Shown here piece by piece: positions 1 to 8,312 of a stretch of DNA of 13,399 nt (positions are counted from its first letter, which is position 1; every line of letters starts with the position of its first letter). The notes beneath the pieces were generated by a model. It was not told the origin of the DNA. It saw only the letters and a program-made list of their open reading frames with translations, and did not search any database. Both the position numbers and the translations under genes were made by a program. Source of the stretch: G020354785 sp964580815 (GTDB taxonomy: Bacteria > Bacteroidota > Bacteroidia > Bacteroidales > UBA10428). The DNA is taken from assembly GCA_964580815.1 (NCBI GenBank), contig CAZOLY010000088.1, positions 1 through 13,399 of the forward strand, given 5' to 3'.

Positions 1-693
1 ATCACAAACAGGTTTACTTGTAAAATTGTTTATCATGCTCTCTTTCAGAATGGCGAGGGTTGTATCATCGGGTTCCTTTTTTAGCTTATAGTTTAATATA
101 TCTATGCCTCTCAAAAAATCTTTAAAGACCTGTTCGCCTTCGATTTTATTGCTCTGGCATAAAGTTAATGAAGCAGATAACAGGGTCGCCAGAACTGCCT
201 CAGAAGTATTATTCTTGCATAAATCCATCGATTCCATGAGATAGTTATACCCCTGCACAATATACTCAATATCCTCGGTTCTCCTGTACCTTAATAAATC
301 CACTCCCTGCCTTCCTCTCACATTGCATACATCCTTATAATACTCTATCCGCTGATCATAAATTAACATCAATGTGTCGATTAATGCAGATTGTATATTA
401 CTGTCTTCTTCCTTTTCAATAAAATATTTGTATATTTTAACCCCGTCAATATAGATATTCAGTGATGCCCTCGGGCATTCCCTGAAAGCTACTCTCCAAA
501 AGGGCAAAGCATCTTTGAAGAGTTTCTGCCTTACATATTCCCTGTAAAGCGAAATATTTTTTAAACACTTTATACTATCCTCACCATGCCCGTACTGTGA
601 ACCATCATCTACCCCACGCTGAGAAAATACACTTGTTGTAAATACAAATGCTCCGGACAGGAATAACATTAATAAATTAGCTTTTATTTTCAT
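1..693 (-). CDS. Secreted TPR-type protein, 3' end missing (runs off left edge)
   Basis: An open frame of 231 codons starts at ATG 691-693 and reaches base 1 without a stop, so the C-terminus is missing. Residues 1-24 form a signal peptide: basic MKIK, a hydrophobic core, and likely cleavage at VFS|Q. The protein is therefore exported to the periplasm or outer membrane. The mature part begins with a GVDDGSQYGHGEDSIKC segment, then Y/W/L-rich helical stretches such as KDALPFWRVAFRECP (about residues 63-77) and NIYIDGVKIYKYF, which read as degenerate tetratricopeptide helices. I recognise this pattern as a Bacteroidota family encoded near coaX in Bacteroidales; this is from memory. The start lies 11 bases after the stop of the outer-membrane gene, with no room for a separate promoter, so the two are probably co-transcribed. 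The molecular role is unknown; a scaffold in envelope assembly is a guess. Confidence 0.85.
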   Translation of the reverse strand, partial: MKIKANLLMLFLSGAFVFTTSVFSQRGVDDGSQYGHGEDSIKCLKNISLYREYVRQKLFKDALPFWRVAFRECPRASLNIYIDGVKIYKYFIEKEEDSNIQSALIDTLMLIYDQRIEYYKDVCNVRGRQGVDLLRYRRTEDIEYIVQGYNYLMESMDLCKNNTSEAVLATLLSASLTLCQSNKIEGEQVFKDFLRGIDILNYKLKKEPDDTTLAILKESMINNFTSKPVCD

Positions 694-704
694 ATTTAGA
701 AAGT

Positions 705-1994
705 TTAATCATATTTTGGCTGCAAAAACCAAAAATCGTACAAATTTAGATCAATTGTAAACATATGGTATGTTTCTTTTAATAATCCGTTTGCTATACT
801 GCCTCTCTGACCCAGTTCGTATGAAATATTGAAACATGTGTTTGTAAATAATTTTTTTTCATTTTTCCATGGCACCCCTAAGCCCAGGCTTATTCCCGAA
901 TCAATAACCTGCTTCCCGTCTACAAGCACATAGGACTTGGTATAATGACCCCCCAGCCGGAATTTTATGCGCTGCCAGTATTTACCCTTTCTTGAATCAG
1001 TTAATGGTATAGGCACATATTCCAGTCCGAACCGTATTGAAGAGCTATTGGCCAGTCCATAGTCCTGGTCAAAAAATAGCGCTTTTGACCATCCCTGTGA
1101 AATATAGTCTACCCCTATAAGCAATTTATTATTATATTCATAAGTTATACCTGCGCCAATCCGTTGCGGAATGAGAATATTGCCATCATCATAGCTTACA
1201 TATTTTAACGTGTCAAGTTCAAAGCCAAAGATCTCACGGACAACAAGACTGTCATATCTTGTATTAATCCTGGTTTTGGTATTTAAGGTAACCCCTAAAG
1301 TAATCTTACTTTTCTCATTAATATCGGTAAACAGCTGTATCCCGTAATCCAGGTTAAAATCACCTATATTAAGTTCATCATCAAAATAAGTAATTGCCTG
1401 GTAAGACGTATTAGCCAGCTTTACAGTTCTTATCTGCTCAATTGTGCCAAACAAATATGACAAGTTTAACCCGAGTGCAACATGTTTACCTATAAGTACA
1501 GAATTACCAAAATAAAACTGATTAATCCCTCCCTTGCCATTATATAAAATGCTATACTTGCCCGAGCTCTCATCTTCTTCATCCTCAATAATAAGGTCAT
1601 ACCCCACCCTGCTGAAAGGTACAATACCTATACTTGTTTTCCAGTACCTCGTGACAGGAAAACTTATCGCCAGATGATCAACATTAATATTTGTTGTTTT
1701 CTCAGAAGCATCCGGTGATTTTATTGTCGTAAAATCACCTGTTATTCCAAAGTCGAAGATAAATGATATCGTATCCTGTGAGCTGTATGAAGCAGGATTT
1801 AAATAATTAATACTATTTTTATTCCTGAGGCCAACAGAAATACCTCCCAGGGCCCTGTTAGTACTAAATCCCGTTCTCGTCATATCTCCTATTCCAAACT
1901 TGGAATATGGTGAATGACTAATGAACTGGGCATTAACCACAATGACCAATAACATCAATGTACCGCTTATAAGTATCTTATCTGTTTTTAACAT
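705..1994 (-). CDS. Outer-membrane beta-barrel protein, family of unknown function
   Basis: 429 residues. Residues 1-22 are a signal peptide with likely cleavage at VNA|Q. The mature N-terminus has the motif SPYSKFGIGDM (28-38), then an NRALGGISVGLR segment and INYLNPASYSSQDT. This is the signature of a conserved Bacteroidota outer-membrane family loosely similar to FadL-type or PorV-like barrels. The rest is alternating amphipathic beta strands rich in Y, F, G and N, with loops rich in D, E and K (for example the acidic EDEEDESSG segment near residue 140). I infer an outer-membrane barrel; the substrate is unknown and a transport role is not shown. Its ATG (1992-1994) lies inside the end of coaX, overlapping by 17 bases in another frame, which implies co-transcription and perhaps translational coupling. 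The TPR-type protein follows 11 bases after its stop. Confidence 0.8.
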   Translation of the reverse strand: MLKTDKILISGTLMLLVIVVNAQFISHSPYSKFGIGDMTRTGFSTNRALGGISVGLRNKNSINYLNPASYSSQDTISFIFDFGITGDFTTIKSPDASEKTTNINVDHLAISFPVTRYWKTSIGIVPFSRVGYDLIIEDEEDESSGKYSILYNGKGGINQFYFGNSVLIGKHVALGLNLSYLFGTIEQIRTVKLANTSYQAITYFDDELNIGDFNLDYGIQLFTDINEKSKITLGVTLNTKTRINTRYDSLVVREIFGFELDTLKYVSYDDGNILIPQRIGAGITYEYNNKLLIGVDYISQGWSKALFFDQDYGLANSSSIRFGLEYVPIPLTDSRKGKYWQRIKFRLGGHYTKSYVLVDGKQVIDSGISLGLGVPWKNEKKLFTNTCFNISYELGQRGSIANGLLKETYHMFTIDLNLYDFWFLQPKYD

Positions 1995-2709
1995 TATATT
2001 CCAAAATAGTGTTTAAACCAATGCATATTAAATTTGGCTCCACAAAGATGCGTTTTTTTAACATTTTATCAAAAAATTTAGCATCACCCCCTGTAAGAAT
2101 TACTTTCAGATTATTATACTTCCTTCCCGCTTCATTAATATAACCTTCCATTTCGTAAATAATCCCTTTCTGTACACCCGATATTATTGCGCTTTCAGTT
2201 GTACTTCCAAAATCAGGATAATTCTCATCCTGACTTAACAGGGGTAACCTGTCAGTAAATTTGTTTAATGCCCGAAACCTCATTGCCAGTCCGGGCGATA
2301 TATTACCCCCGGTATATACTGCTCCATCGGTAATTATATCATATGTAACTGCTGTTCCGGCATCAATAACAAAAACATTATTACCAGGAAAAATACTGTT
2401 TGCCCCGACAACAGCAGCCAGCCTGTCATTTCCCAATGATTTGGGGGTTTTGTACGCATTTCTTACAGGCACGGGAGTAGTATAGTCGAATTCAACCACA
2501 TTACACGGCATTGAACGTAACCCGCTGATTATTGAATTACTAATTACTACCGAAGAAATGATAATGTTACTGATTTCACGGCTATATTTCAAATCCCTGA
2601 ATTGTTCGACAGCAAATTTTTTATAATTCGCTGCCAGCATTATATTATTATTCTCAAATATGGCAATCTTAGTGTTTGTATTCCCTATATCAATCGTAAG
2701 ATTCATCAA
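1978..2709 (-). CDS. coaX: Type III pantothenate kinase
   Basis: Phosphorylates pantothenate to 4'-phosphopantothenate, the first step of coenzyme A synthesis in the cytoplasm. At 243 residues it has the usual family length and all the expected ASKHA-fold motifs: the phosphate loop DIGNTNTK (7-14), GNDR (93-96) for pantothenate binding, DAGTAVTYD (116-124) with the catalytic region, and GGNISPG (134-140). Type III enzymes typically need a monovalent cation and are not inhibited by CoA; that is family knowledge. Two ATG codons are adjacent (2707-2709 and 2704-2706), and either could be the start. The gene is first in a three-gene minus-strand operon with an outer-membrane barrel protein and a TPR-type protein. 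A candidate promoter lies about 60 bases upstream, right after the mfd terminator. Confidence 0.96.
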   Translation of the reverse strand: MMNLTIDIGNTNTKIAIFENNNIMLAANYKKFAVEQFRDLKYSREISNIIISSVVISNSIISGLRSMPCNVVEFDYTTPVPVRNAYKTPKSLGNDRLAAVVGANSIFPGNNVFVIDAGTAVTYDIITDGAVYTGGNISPGLAMRFRALNKFTDRLPLLSQDENYPDFGSTTESAIISGVQKGIIYEMEGYINEAGRKYNNLKVILTGGDAKFFDKMLKKRIFVEPNLICIGLNTILEYNVKNR

Positions 2710-2766
2710 CCAGTCATGTTATTGATTTAATTACTCTATATAAGCAGACTATAAATATATTATTAT

Positions 2767-2774
2767 CAAATATA
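2767..2774 (-). promoter_or_regulatory. Candidate -7 element for the coaX operon
   Basis: On the minus strand the sequence reads TATATTTG, an exact match to the Bacteroidota -7 consensus TAnnTTTG. Transcription would start near 2760, leaving a leader of about 50 bases before coaX. No clear TTTG -33 element sits 19-21 bases upstream, because that stretch is the mfd terminator stem. The match alone in AT-rich DNA is moderate evidence. Confidence 0.4.
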
Positions 2775-2796
2775 AAAAAAGCCATTTTATAAACGG
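2774..2796 (-). terminator. Intrinsic terminator after mfd
   Basis: On the minus strand, beginning two bases after the mfd stop codon, the RNA reads CCGUUU-AUA-AAAUGG-C followed by seven U. This is a 6-bp stem (one G-U pair) with a 3-base loop and a U-tract at 2780-2774. A second, overlapping hairpin GACTATT / AATAGTC (arms 2810-2816 and 2796-2802) includes the mfd stop codon and shares base 2796 with the terminator stem. The stem is AU-rich, so termination may be partial. Confidence 0.65.
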
Positions 2797-2797
2797 A

Positions 2798-5700
2798 CTA
2801 TTCCCCCAAAATAGTCTTTAGAAAATTTACCGCTTCGCTAATACTTTTTATATTTTCTATTGTCAGCGTTAATTTGTCTTTGTTTTCTTTCATTCTGAAC
2901 AGGCCCGGATTCCTTTGGACAAAGGACAAAACCATACTGAATATTTCTGATTCATAATATGGTGAGTTGCGGCTTGAAATGAAATAGCAAACAAGGATCT
3001 GATTTTTGAGCACTATTCTTTCGAACCCCAGCCTGACAGCTACCCATCTTAACCTCACAACAACCAGCAGCTCATTTGTCGGTTCCGGAAGAGGCCCGAA
3101 ACGATCTGTCAGCTTTTCTTCAAATTCCTTAAGTCCGTTTTCTGATTCAATATTATCGAGCTGCCTGTACAGGCTTATTCTTTCAGGTATATTTGATATG
3201 TAGTCATCGGGAAATAGCAGTTCAAGGTCTGTATCTATCTGGCAATCGCTGATAAATGTGCCTGTAACTCCTTTTTTGCCGTATCCATCACTGTTTTCTG
3301 TATACTTTTCTTTATGCTCTGCTTCTTTTAATTCCTGTATAGCTTCATTAAGAATCCTGTTATAAGTTTCGAAGCCTATATCTGCAATAAACCCGCTTTG
3401 TTCAATACCCAGAAGATTTCCTGCCCCCCTGATATCGAGATCCTGAAGCGCAATATTCAGCCCGCTGCCCAGGTCAGAATACTCCTCAATGGCTTTAAGT
3501 CTCCTTCTTGCTTCAGGAGTTACAAAAGTCAGGGGAGGAGCCATCAGGTAACAAAAGGCTTTTTTATTTGATCTGCCAACCCTGCCCCTTAACTGGTGCA
3601 GTTCACTTAATCCATAGTTCTGCGCATTATTTATGAAAATGGTATTTGCGTTGGGTATATCAAGACCTGATTCAATGATAGTCGTTGCTATAAGCACATC
3701 ATAGTCACCTGCGATAAAGTCAAGCATTATCTGTTCCAGCTTCCTTCCTTCCATCTGTCCGTGCGCTATGGCTGTCCTTATGCCCGGACATAATTTATTA
3801 ATCAATACTTCAATTTCAGTAATATTCTGTACCCTGTTGTGAAGAAAAAACACCTGCCCGTTTCTTGATACTTCAAATTCAATACCCTCCTTTATTATAT
3901 CCTCATTGAACGTATGAAGCTCAGTAAAAATAGGATGCCTGTTGGGAGGCGGAGTATTTACCACGGATAAATCACGTGCACCAAGCAAAGAGAATTGCAT
4001 TGTTCTCGGTATGGGTGTTGCAGTTAAAGTAAGAGTGTCAATATTCAACTTAAGATGTCTTAATCTTTCTTTTGCTATTACTCCGAACCTGTGTTCTTCA
4101 TCAATTATCAGTAATCCCAGATCTTTAAACCTTATATCCTTTCCCAGTATCCTGTGGGTGCCTATCAGGATGTCTATTGTTCCCCCTTCCAGTTTCCTTA
4201 ACGTCTCCTTCTGTTCTTTCACTTTTCTCAGCCGGCTTATATAGTCGACATTACAAGGGAAATCCCTTAGCCTCTCACTGAATGTATTATAATGCTGAAG
4301 AGCCAGTATTGTCGTCGGAACAAGCACGGCGACCTGCTTGCTGTCAGCTACAGCCTTGAATGCAGCGCGGACAGCAACTTCGGTTTTACCAAATCCGACA
4401 TCACCGCAAACAAGCCTGTCCATAGGAGTACTTTCTTCCATGTCAGATTTTACTGATTGAGTGGCCTTAAGCTGATCGGGAGTATCGTCAAATAAAAAAG
4501 ACGCTTCCAGTTCTTCCTGGAGGTATGTATCAGGTGAGAATGCAAATCCTTTTTGGGTTTTACGCCTGGCATAGAGTGCAATCAGCTCCCTGGCTATATC
4601 TTTTACTCTTTTCTTCGTGTTTTGTTTAAGCTTCTGCCAGGCTCCGGTACCAAGCTTATAGATCCTTGGAGGAGTATCATCCCTGCCCTTGTATTTTGAA
4701 ATCCTGTGTAATGAATGTATGCTTACATAAAGAATATCGTTATCCTTATAAACCAGCCTTACTGCTTCCTGGAATTTATTATTTATCTCTATCTTTTCCA
4801 GTCCGCCGAATATACCTATGCCGTGATCAACATGCACTATATAGTCTCCTGGCTGTAATCCCCTAATCTCCTTAATTGATAGGGCAGCCTTATTTAAAAA
4901 ATATTTATTGAATTTATACTTGTGATATCTGTCAAATATCTGGTGATCGGTAAAGCAGCATATTTTCAAATCATGATCAATAAATCCTTCGTGAACAGTA
5001 TTAAACAGCGGATTAAATTTAATACTGCTGTTGATATTTTTAAATATCGATATAAGTCGCTCTATCTGATTCTTGTTTTCAGAAAGCACAAAGTTTGTAT
5101 AACCCTTATCGGTGTAACTTCCCAAATATTCACCTAATAATTTGAAATTTTTGTTAAAGGCCGGTTGTAAAGCTGTGTTAAAAGAGTACTCCTTTACCGG
5201 AGGGTAAAAAAACCCGGGGCCCAGCTCAACCAGCGTAAAATTCTTAAGCCTCCCGATAAAGTCCTCTCCGGTTATAAGCATATGTTCTTTTTCTGCCTTG
5301 TGCTGCTCTCCTGTCTCTGCTTGAAAAACCGTGTTCTCATATAATTCTTCAATTTTCTGTACAACATAGTCCACGTCCGAAATCCATATTCTGGACGACC
5401 GGGGTATAAATTCGAGGAAAGATACCCTCATTTCTTCAATAGAAAAATCCTGTATATTAGGAAGGATGGAAATTTTATCAAGATATTTTATTGACAGTTG
5501 CGTTTCAACATCAAATGTTCGCAGGGAATCAATCTCATCTGCTGAAAAATTGATCCTGTACGGCAGATCATCAGAAAAAGAGAAAATATCAACTATCCCT
5601 CCCCTTATTGCATATTGTCCCGGCTCATAAACAAAATCCTGCTGGCTATACCTGAATTTTCTTAGTGCCTCGTCAATAATAGCAATGGAACTCTTACTTC

Positions 5701-6166
5701 CCTTTATGAGGTGAAGGGTATTTTTCTTCAGTCCCTTATGGGTTATAACTGTTTCGACCAGCGCTTCGGGATATGTTACTATGCAAAGGCTGCCTGAAAT
5801 TTCCTTTTTCCGGCCCGTTAAAGAATTCAGCTTATTTAGTGCCTCTGTCCTTAAAATGATATTTCCGCTATCCGTATTTTTATACTGAACTGAACGTTTA
5901 TACGATGAAGGGAAAAAAAGAATATTATTTTCATCAAGCAGGTTATTCAAATCGTTATAAAAATATGCCGCTTCATCTTTGGAAGTTAAAATGAACAGGT
6001 CAACACCCGGCACTCTTATGGATACATGTGCCGCAAATGCTGACTTTGATGAGCCAGATAAACCTTTAAGATGAATGTACGATACCTGCGAATTCTTTAA
6101 TTCATTGACAAAATCTGTTGTATTGGGATGACCCCTGTACAGATTCGTGATCTCCTTCAGTTCCAT
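2798..6166 (-). CDS. mfd: Transcription-repair coupling factor (ATP-dependent translocase)
   Basis: Mfd binds RNA polymerase stalled at DNA lesions, pushes it off by ATP-driven translocation and recruits UvrA for nucleotide excision repair. The 1122 residues fit the family. In order: a UvrB-like N-terminal region with a degenerate P-loop GLSGSSKS (35-42; the canonical GKT/S is lost, as is usual in Mfd); the CarD-like RNA-polymerase-interaction domain with GDYIVHVDHGIGIF (near 440); helicase Walker A GDVGFGKT (near 590); Walker B box DEEHRFG (near 690); TATPIPRTM (near 718); motif VI region GRVGRS (near 862); the translocation motif around DIRGAGNLLG (near 910); and a C-terminal TRCF domain (about 985-1122). 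No frameshift is seen. It is transcribed alone: a terminator follows, and a 171-base divergent spacer with no clear consensus promoter separates it from the plus-strand aspartokinase. Confidence 0.97.
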   Translation of the reverse strand: MELKEITNLYRGHPNTTDFVNELKNSQVSYIHLKGLSGSSKSAFAAHVSIRVPGVDLFILTSKDEAAYFYNDLNNLLDENNILFFPSSYKRSVQYKNTDSGNIILRTEALNKLNSLTGRKKEISGSLCIVTYPEALVETVITHKGLKKNTLHLIKGSKSSIAIIDEALRKFRYSQQDFVYEPGQYAIRGGIVDIFSFSDDLPYRINFSADEIDSLRTFDVETQLSIKYLDKISILPNIQDFSIEEMRVSFLEFIPRSSRIWISDVDYVVQKIEELYENTVFQAETGEQHKAEKEHMLITGEDFIGRLKNFTLVELGPGFFYPPVKEYSFNTALQPAFNKNFKLLGEYLGSYTDKGYTNFVLSENKNQIERLISIFKNINSSIKFNPLFNTVHEGFIDHDLKICCFTDHQIFDRYHKYKFNKYFLNKAALSIKEIRGLQPGDYIVHVDHGIGIFGGLEKIEINNKFQEAVRLVYKDNDILYVSIHSLHRISKYKGRDDTPPRIYKLGTGAWQKLKQNTKKRVKDIARELIALYARRKTQKGFAFSPDTYLQEELEASFLFDDTPDQLKATQSVKSDMEESTPMDRLVCGDVGFGKTEVAVRAAFKAVADSKQVAVLVPTTILALQHYNTFSERLRDFPCNVDYISRLRKVKEQKETLRKLEGGTIDILIGTHRILGKDIRFKDLGLLIIDEEHRFGVIAKERLRHLKLNIDTLTLTATPIPRTMQFSLLGARDLSVVNTPPPNRHPIFTELHTFNEDIIKEGIEFEVSRNGQVFFLHNRVQNITEIEVLINKLCPGIRTAIAHGQMEGRKLEQIMLDFIAGDYDVLIATTIIESGLDIPNANTIFINNAQNYGLSELHQLRGRVGRSNKKAFCYLMAPPLTFVTPEARRRLKAIEEYSDLGSGLNIALQDLDIRGAGNLLGIEQSGFIADIGFETYNRILNEAIQELKEAEHKEKYTENSDGYGKKGVTGTFISDCQIDTDLELLFPDDYISNIPERISLYRQLDNIESENGLKEFEEKLTDRFGPLPEPTNELLVVVRLRWVAVRLGFERIVLKNQILVCYFISSRNSPYYESEIFSMVLSFVQRNPGLFRMKENKDKLTLTIENIKSISEAVNFLKTILGE

Positions 6167-6337
6167 GCCCCAAAACTAATGTATTTTATGAAAAGTAAGG
6201 TGTAATTATTAAAAACAGATAATATTAACTGATTCAGATTAGCATGCAATAAATTTCTGTCAATAAATATAAAAAAATTATAAACTGAGGTACTAAATTA
6301 GTATCTTGAAGCATTAAACAAAATTCCTGCACGAAAT

Positions 6338-7609
6338 ATGATTGTTTTCAAATTTGGTGGCGCCTCAATAAAAGACGCCGAAGCGGTAAAAAATCTGGCA
6401 AAAATAACGGCAGACTATAACGACCGGATTATTATAGTAGTTTCGGCAATGGGTAAAACTACCAATGCACTTGAAAAGGTAACTGACCATTATTTCAATA
6501 GCAGTCCGGAACTCCAGTCAGCACTGGAAATTGTCGAATCATACCACTATAATATAATGAACGACCTTTTTGCTGACAAACAAAATCCGGTATTTCGCGA
6601 AATTGATGACATTTTTAGCAAGCTTAAAGAGAAACTGGGGCAGGAACATTCTTTTCAATATAATTTTGAATATGATCAGATTGTGCCTGTCGGGGAAATA
6701 TTATCCACAAAAATTGTTGATGCCTGGTTAAAACTGTCAGGTATAAATTCGGTATGGCTTGATATCAGGAAATATCTGAAAACAGATAATAATTTCCGTG
6801 AAGCCAATATTGACTGGGATCTGTCAGGCAAACTTGTTAAAGATGCTTTTAATTTCAGCAGTAATAAAGTTTATGTTACCCAGGGATTTATAGCCTCAAC
6901 GACAAGTAACCTCTCAACAACCCTGGGCAGGGAAGGTTCTGATTATACGGCAGCAGTGATTGCCCATATACTTGATATACCAAACATCACTATATGGAAA
7001 GATGTTCCGGGCGTTCAAAATGCCGATCCCAAATGGTTCGATAATACTGTTACGATTGACAAAATATCTTATCTCGATGCTATAGAGCTTGCATACTACG
7101 GAACAGGTGTAATCCATCCCAAAACAATTCAGCCTTTGCAAAGAAAAAACATTAAGCTGCATATAAAATCATTCCTTGATCACGAAGAACCGGGTACGGT
7201 AATCGGGAACTATCCTTATGATAAACTTATACCTTCGTTTATTTTTAAGATGAACCAGGTATTAATACAGGTTTATCCAAGGGATTTTTCATTTATTGCC
7301 GAGAATAATCTCGAAAAGATCTTTGGCTGTTTTGCAAAAAACGGACTGAAAATCAATTTAATGCAGAATACGGCTATAAATTTTAAAGTATGCGTAAATA
7401 ATGACCAGACAAGGATAAATCCTGTCATTAATGATCTGAGGAATGATTTTGATGTGTCATATGAACCTGGCCTTGAGCTAATAACAATCCGCTATTATGA
7501 TGATGCGACAATAAAGCGCTTAATGGTCAATAAAGAGTTATTACTTGAGCAGAGAAGCAAGAAAACAATACAGATGGTTGTGCGGGACCAGGGATTGAAA
7601 AAAGATTAA
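6338..7609 (+). CDS. lysC: Aspartate kinase, LysC-like monofunctional type
   Basis: Phosphorylates aspartate, the committed step to lysine/diaminopimelate, threonine and methionine. 423 residues. The N-terminal amino-acid-kinase domain opens with KFGGASIKDAEAV (K5, the phosphate-binding lysine; GGAS replaces the commoner GGTS). It continues with VVSAMGKTTN, the nucleotide/aspartate segment TTLGREGSDYTAA (about 194-206), IWKDVPGVQNADP, and GTGVIHPKT. From about residue 300 the C-terminus is consistent with a tandem ACT regulatory region, so feedback control by lysine or threonine is plausible, but I cannot tell which from the sequence. The domain layout is that of a stand-alone aspartokinase; no homoserine dehydrogenase is fused. 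Its TAA (7607-7609) overlaps the stop of the convergent barrel gene. The symbol reflects domain type, not proven feedback specificity. Confidence 0.92.
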   Translation: MIVFKFGGASIKDAEAVKNLAKITADYNDRIIIVVSAMGKTTNALEKVTDHYFNSSPELQSALEIVESYHYNIMNDLFADKQNPVFREIDDIFSKLKEKLGQEHSFQYNFEYDQIVPVGEILSTKIVDAWLKLSGINSVWLDIRKYLKTDNNFREANIDWDLSGKLVKDAFNFSSNKVYVTQGFIASTTSNLSTTLGREGSDYTAAVIAHILDIPNITIWKDVPGVQNADPKWFDNTVTIDKISYLDAIELAYYGTGVIHPKTIQPLQRKNIKLHIKSFLDHEEPGTVIGNYPYDKLIPSFIFKMNQVLIQVYPRDFSFIAENNLEKIFGCFAKNGLKINLMQNTAINFKVCVNNDQTRINPVINDLRNDFDVSYEPGLELITIRYYDDATIKRLMVNKELLLEQRSKKTIQMVVRDQGLKKD

Positions 7610-8229
7610 TTTATTTTTATCATATAGATAAAAGATATATTTATTACCTGGTTTCTTGATGCTTCTATCTGGGTATTTGTCGAGGTATTAAATAAATTCG
7701 TAAGGCTGTTCAAGTACCTGCCTTCAATTTGAAAAGACCCCATAACAGAATGAAAACCAAATCCGGTTGCCCCGCAGTACCCGAATTCAAACTTATTGTC
7801 AATTTCCGTGGGATAATCTACATTGGTTTCAATATCATTTGTTAACTGATACGACACATAAGGGCCGAAATTCAACGTGAAAAATATCTTCTTTTGACCT
7901 AAAGTTATGTGTGTAAGAACAGGCATTTCAATATAGGTTAAGTGCCCGTTATAATATTCAGACGTGCTAAAATCTGCTGACCATCCCTTTTCTGTGTAGT
8001 TTAATTCGATTTGAATACCTGCAATCGGTTCAGACACATACCTGAAAAATATCCCGCCTGAGTATCCTGGCCTTAACGTCTGATAAATGCCCGTTATTTG
8101 AAAATCGGCCCTTGAAAAGTTCGCTCCCTGGACAATCCCCAGATAAGACTTCGGTTTATATTCCTTTTGTGCATTTAAACAAAAAAATGATAATAAAATA
8201 ATAAACGTTATTAACAGTAATCTTCTCAA
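7606..8229 (-). CDS. Outer-membrane beta-barrel (porin-family / PorT-like) protein with TTG start
   Basis: 207 residues. Residues 1-20 (MRRLLLITF then a hydrophobic run to LNA|Q) make a clear signal peptide. The mature part starts YLGIVQGANFSRADF and alternates amphipathic strands with G/Y/F (for example GIQIELNYTEKGW), ending in ISFIYMIKIN. This fits the small outer-membrane beta-barrel domain common in Bacteroidota (PF13568-like); no substrate can be named. The start codon is TTG at 8227-8229: the codon directly before it is TAG, and the next in-frame ATG lies far inside, beyond the signal peptide. The gene overlaps the plus-strand aspartokinase tail to tail by four bases and lies 83 bases after the second aspartokinase on the same strand. 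I see no strong terminator between them, so read-through is possible. Confidence 0.8.
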   Translation of the reverse strand: MRRLLLITFIILLSFFCLNAQKEYKPKSYLGIVQGANFSRADFQITGIYQTLRPGYSGGIFFRYVSEPIAGIQIELNYTEKGWSADFSTSEYYNGHLTYIEMPVLTHITLGQKKIFFTLNFGPYVSYQLTNDIETNVDYPTEIDNKFEFGYCGATGFGFHSVMGSFQIEGRYLNSLTNLFNTSTNTQIEASRNQVINISFIYMIKIN

Positions 8230-8312
8230 CTAATTATTAATTAATGTAAATTAAAATAATTCACCCTTAGTGACTATGATTCAGATACAGGTGAGGAGCA
8301 GGTGGCAGTTTT

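Noticed and set aside
35..42. Possible Mfd first-domain P-loop defect (residues 35-42 of the protein, GLSGSSKS) as a sign of inactivation
   Set aside because: A degenerate N-terminal P-loop is normal in Mfd; the working ATPase site near residue 590 is intact.
3006..5137. Plus-strand open frames of 65-100 codons inside mfd
   Set aside because: They are antisense to conserved helicase motifs and have low-complexity or cysteine/leucine-rich translations typical of shadow frames.
6171..6178. TAGTTTTG on the minus strand just ahead of mfd as a promoter for a leaderless mRNA
   Set aside because: It matches TAnnTTTG, but no TTG-like -33 element lies 19-21 bases upstream, and the start would fall on the ATG itself. 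One such match is expected by chance in this AT-rich DNA.
6301..6309. GTATCTTGA as a plus-strand promoter for the first aspartokinase
   Set aside because: It is one base short of TAnnTTTG and has no -33 partner.
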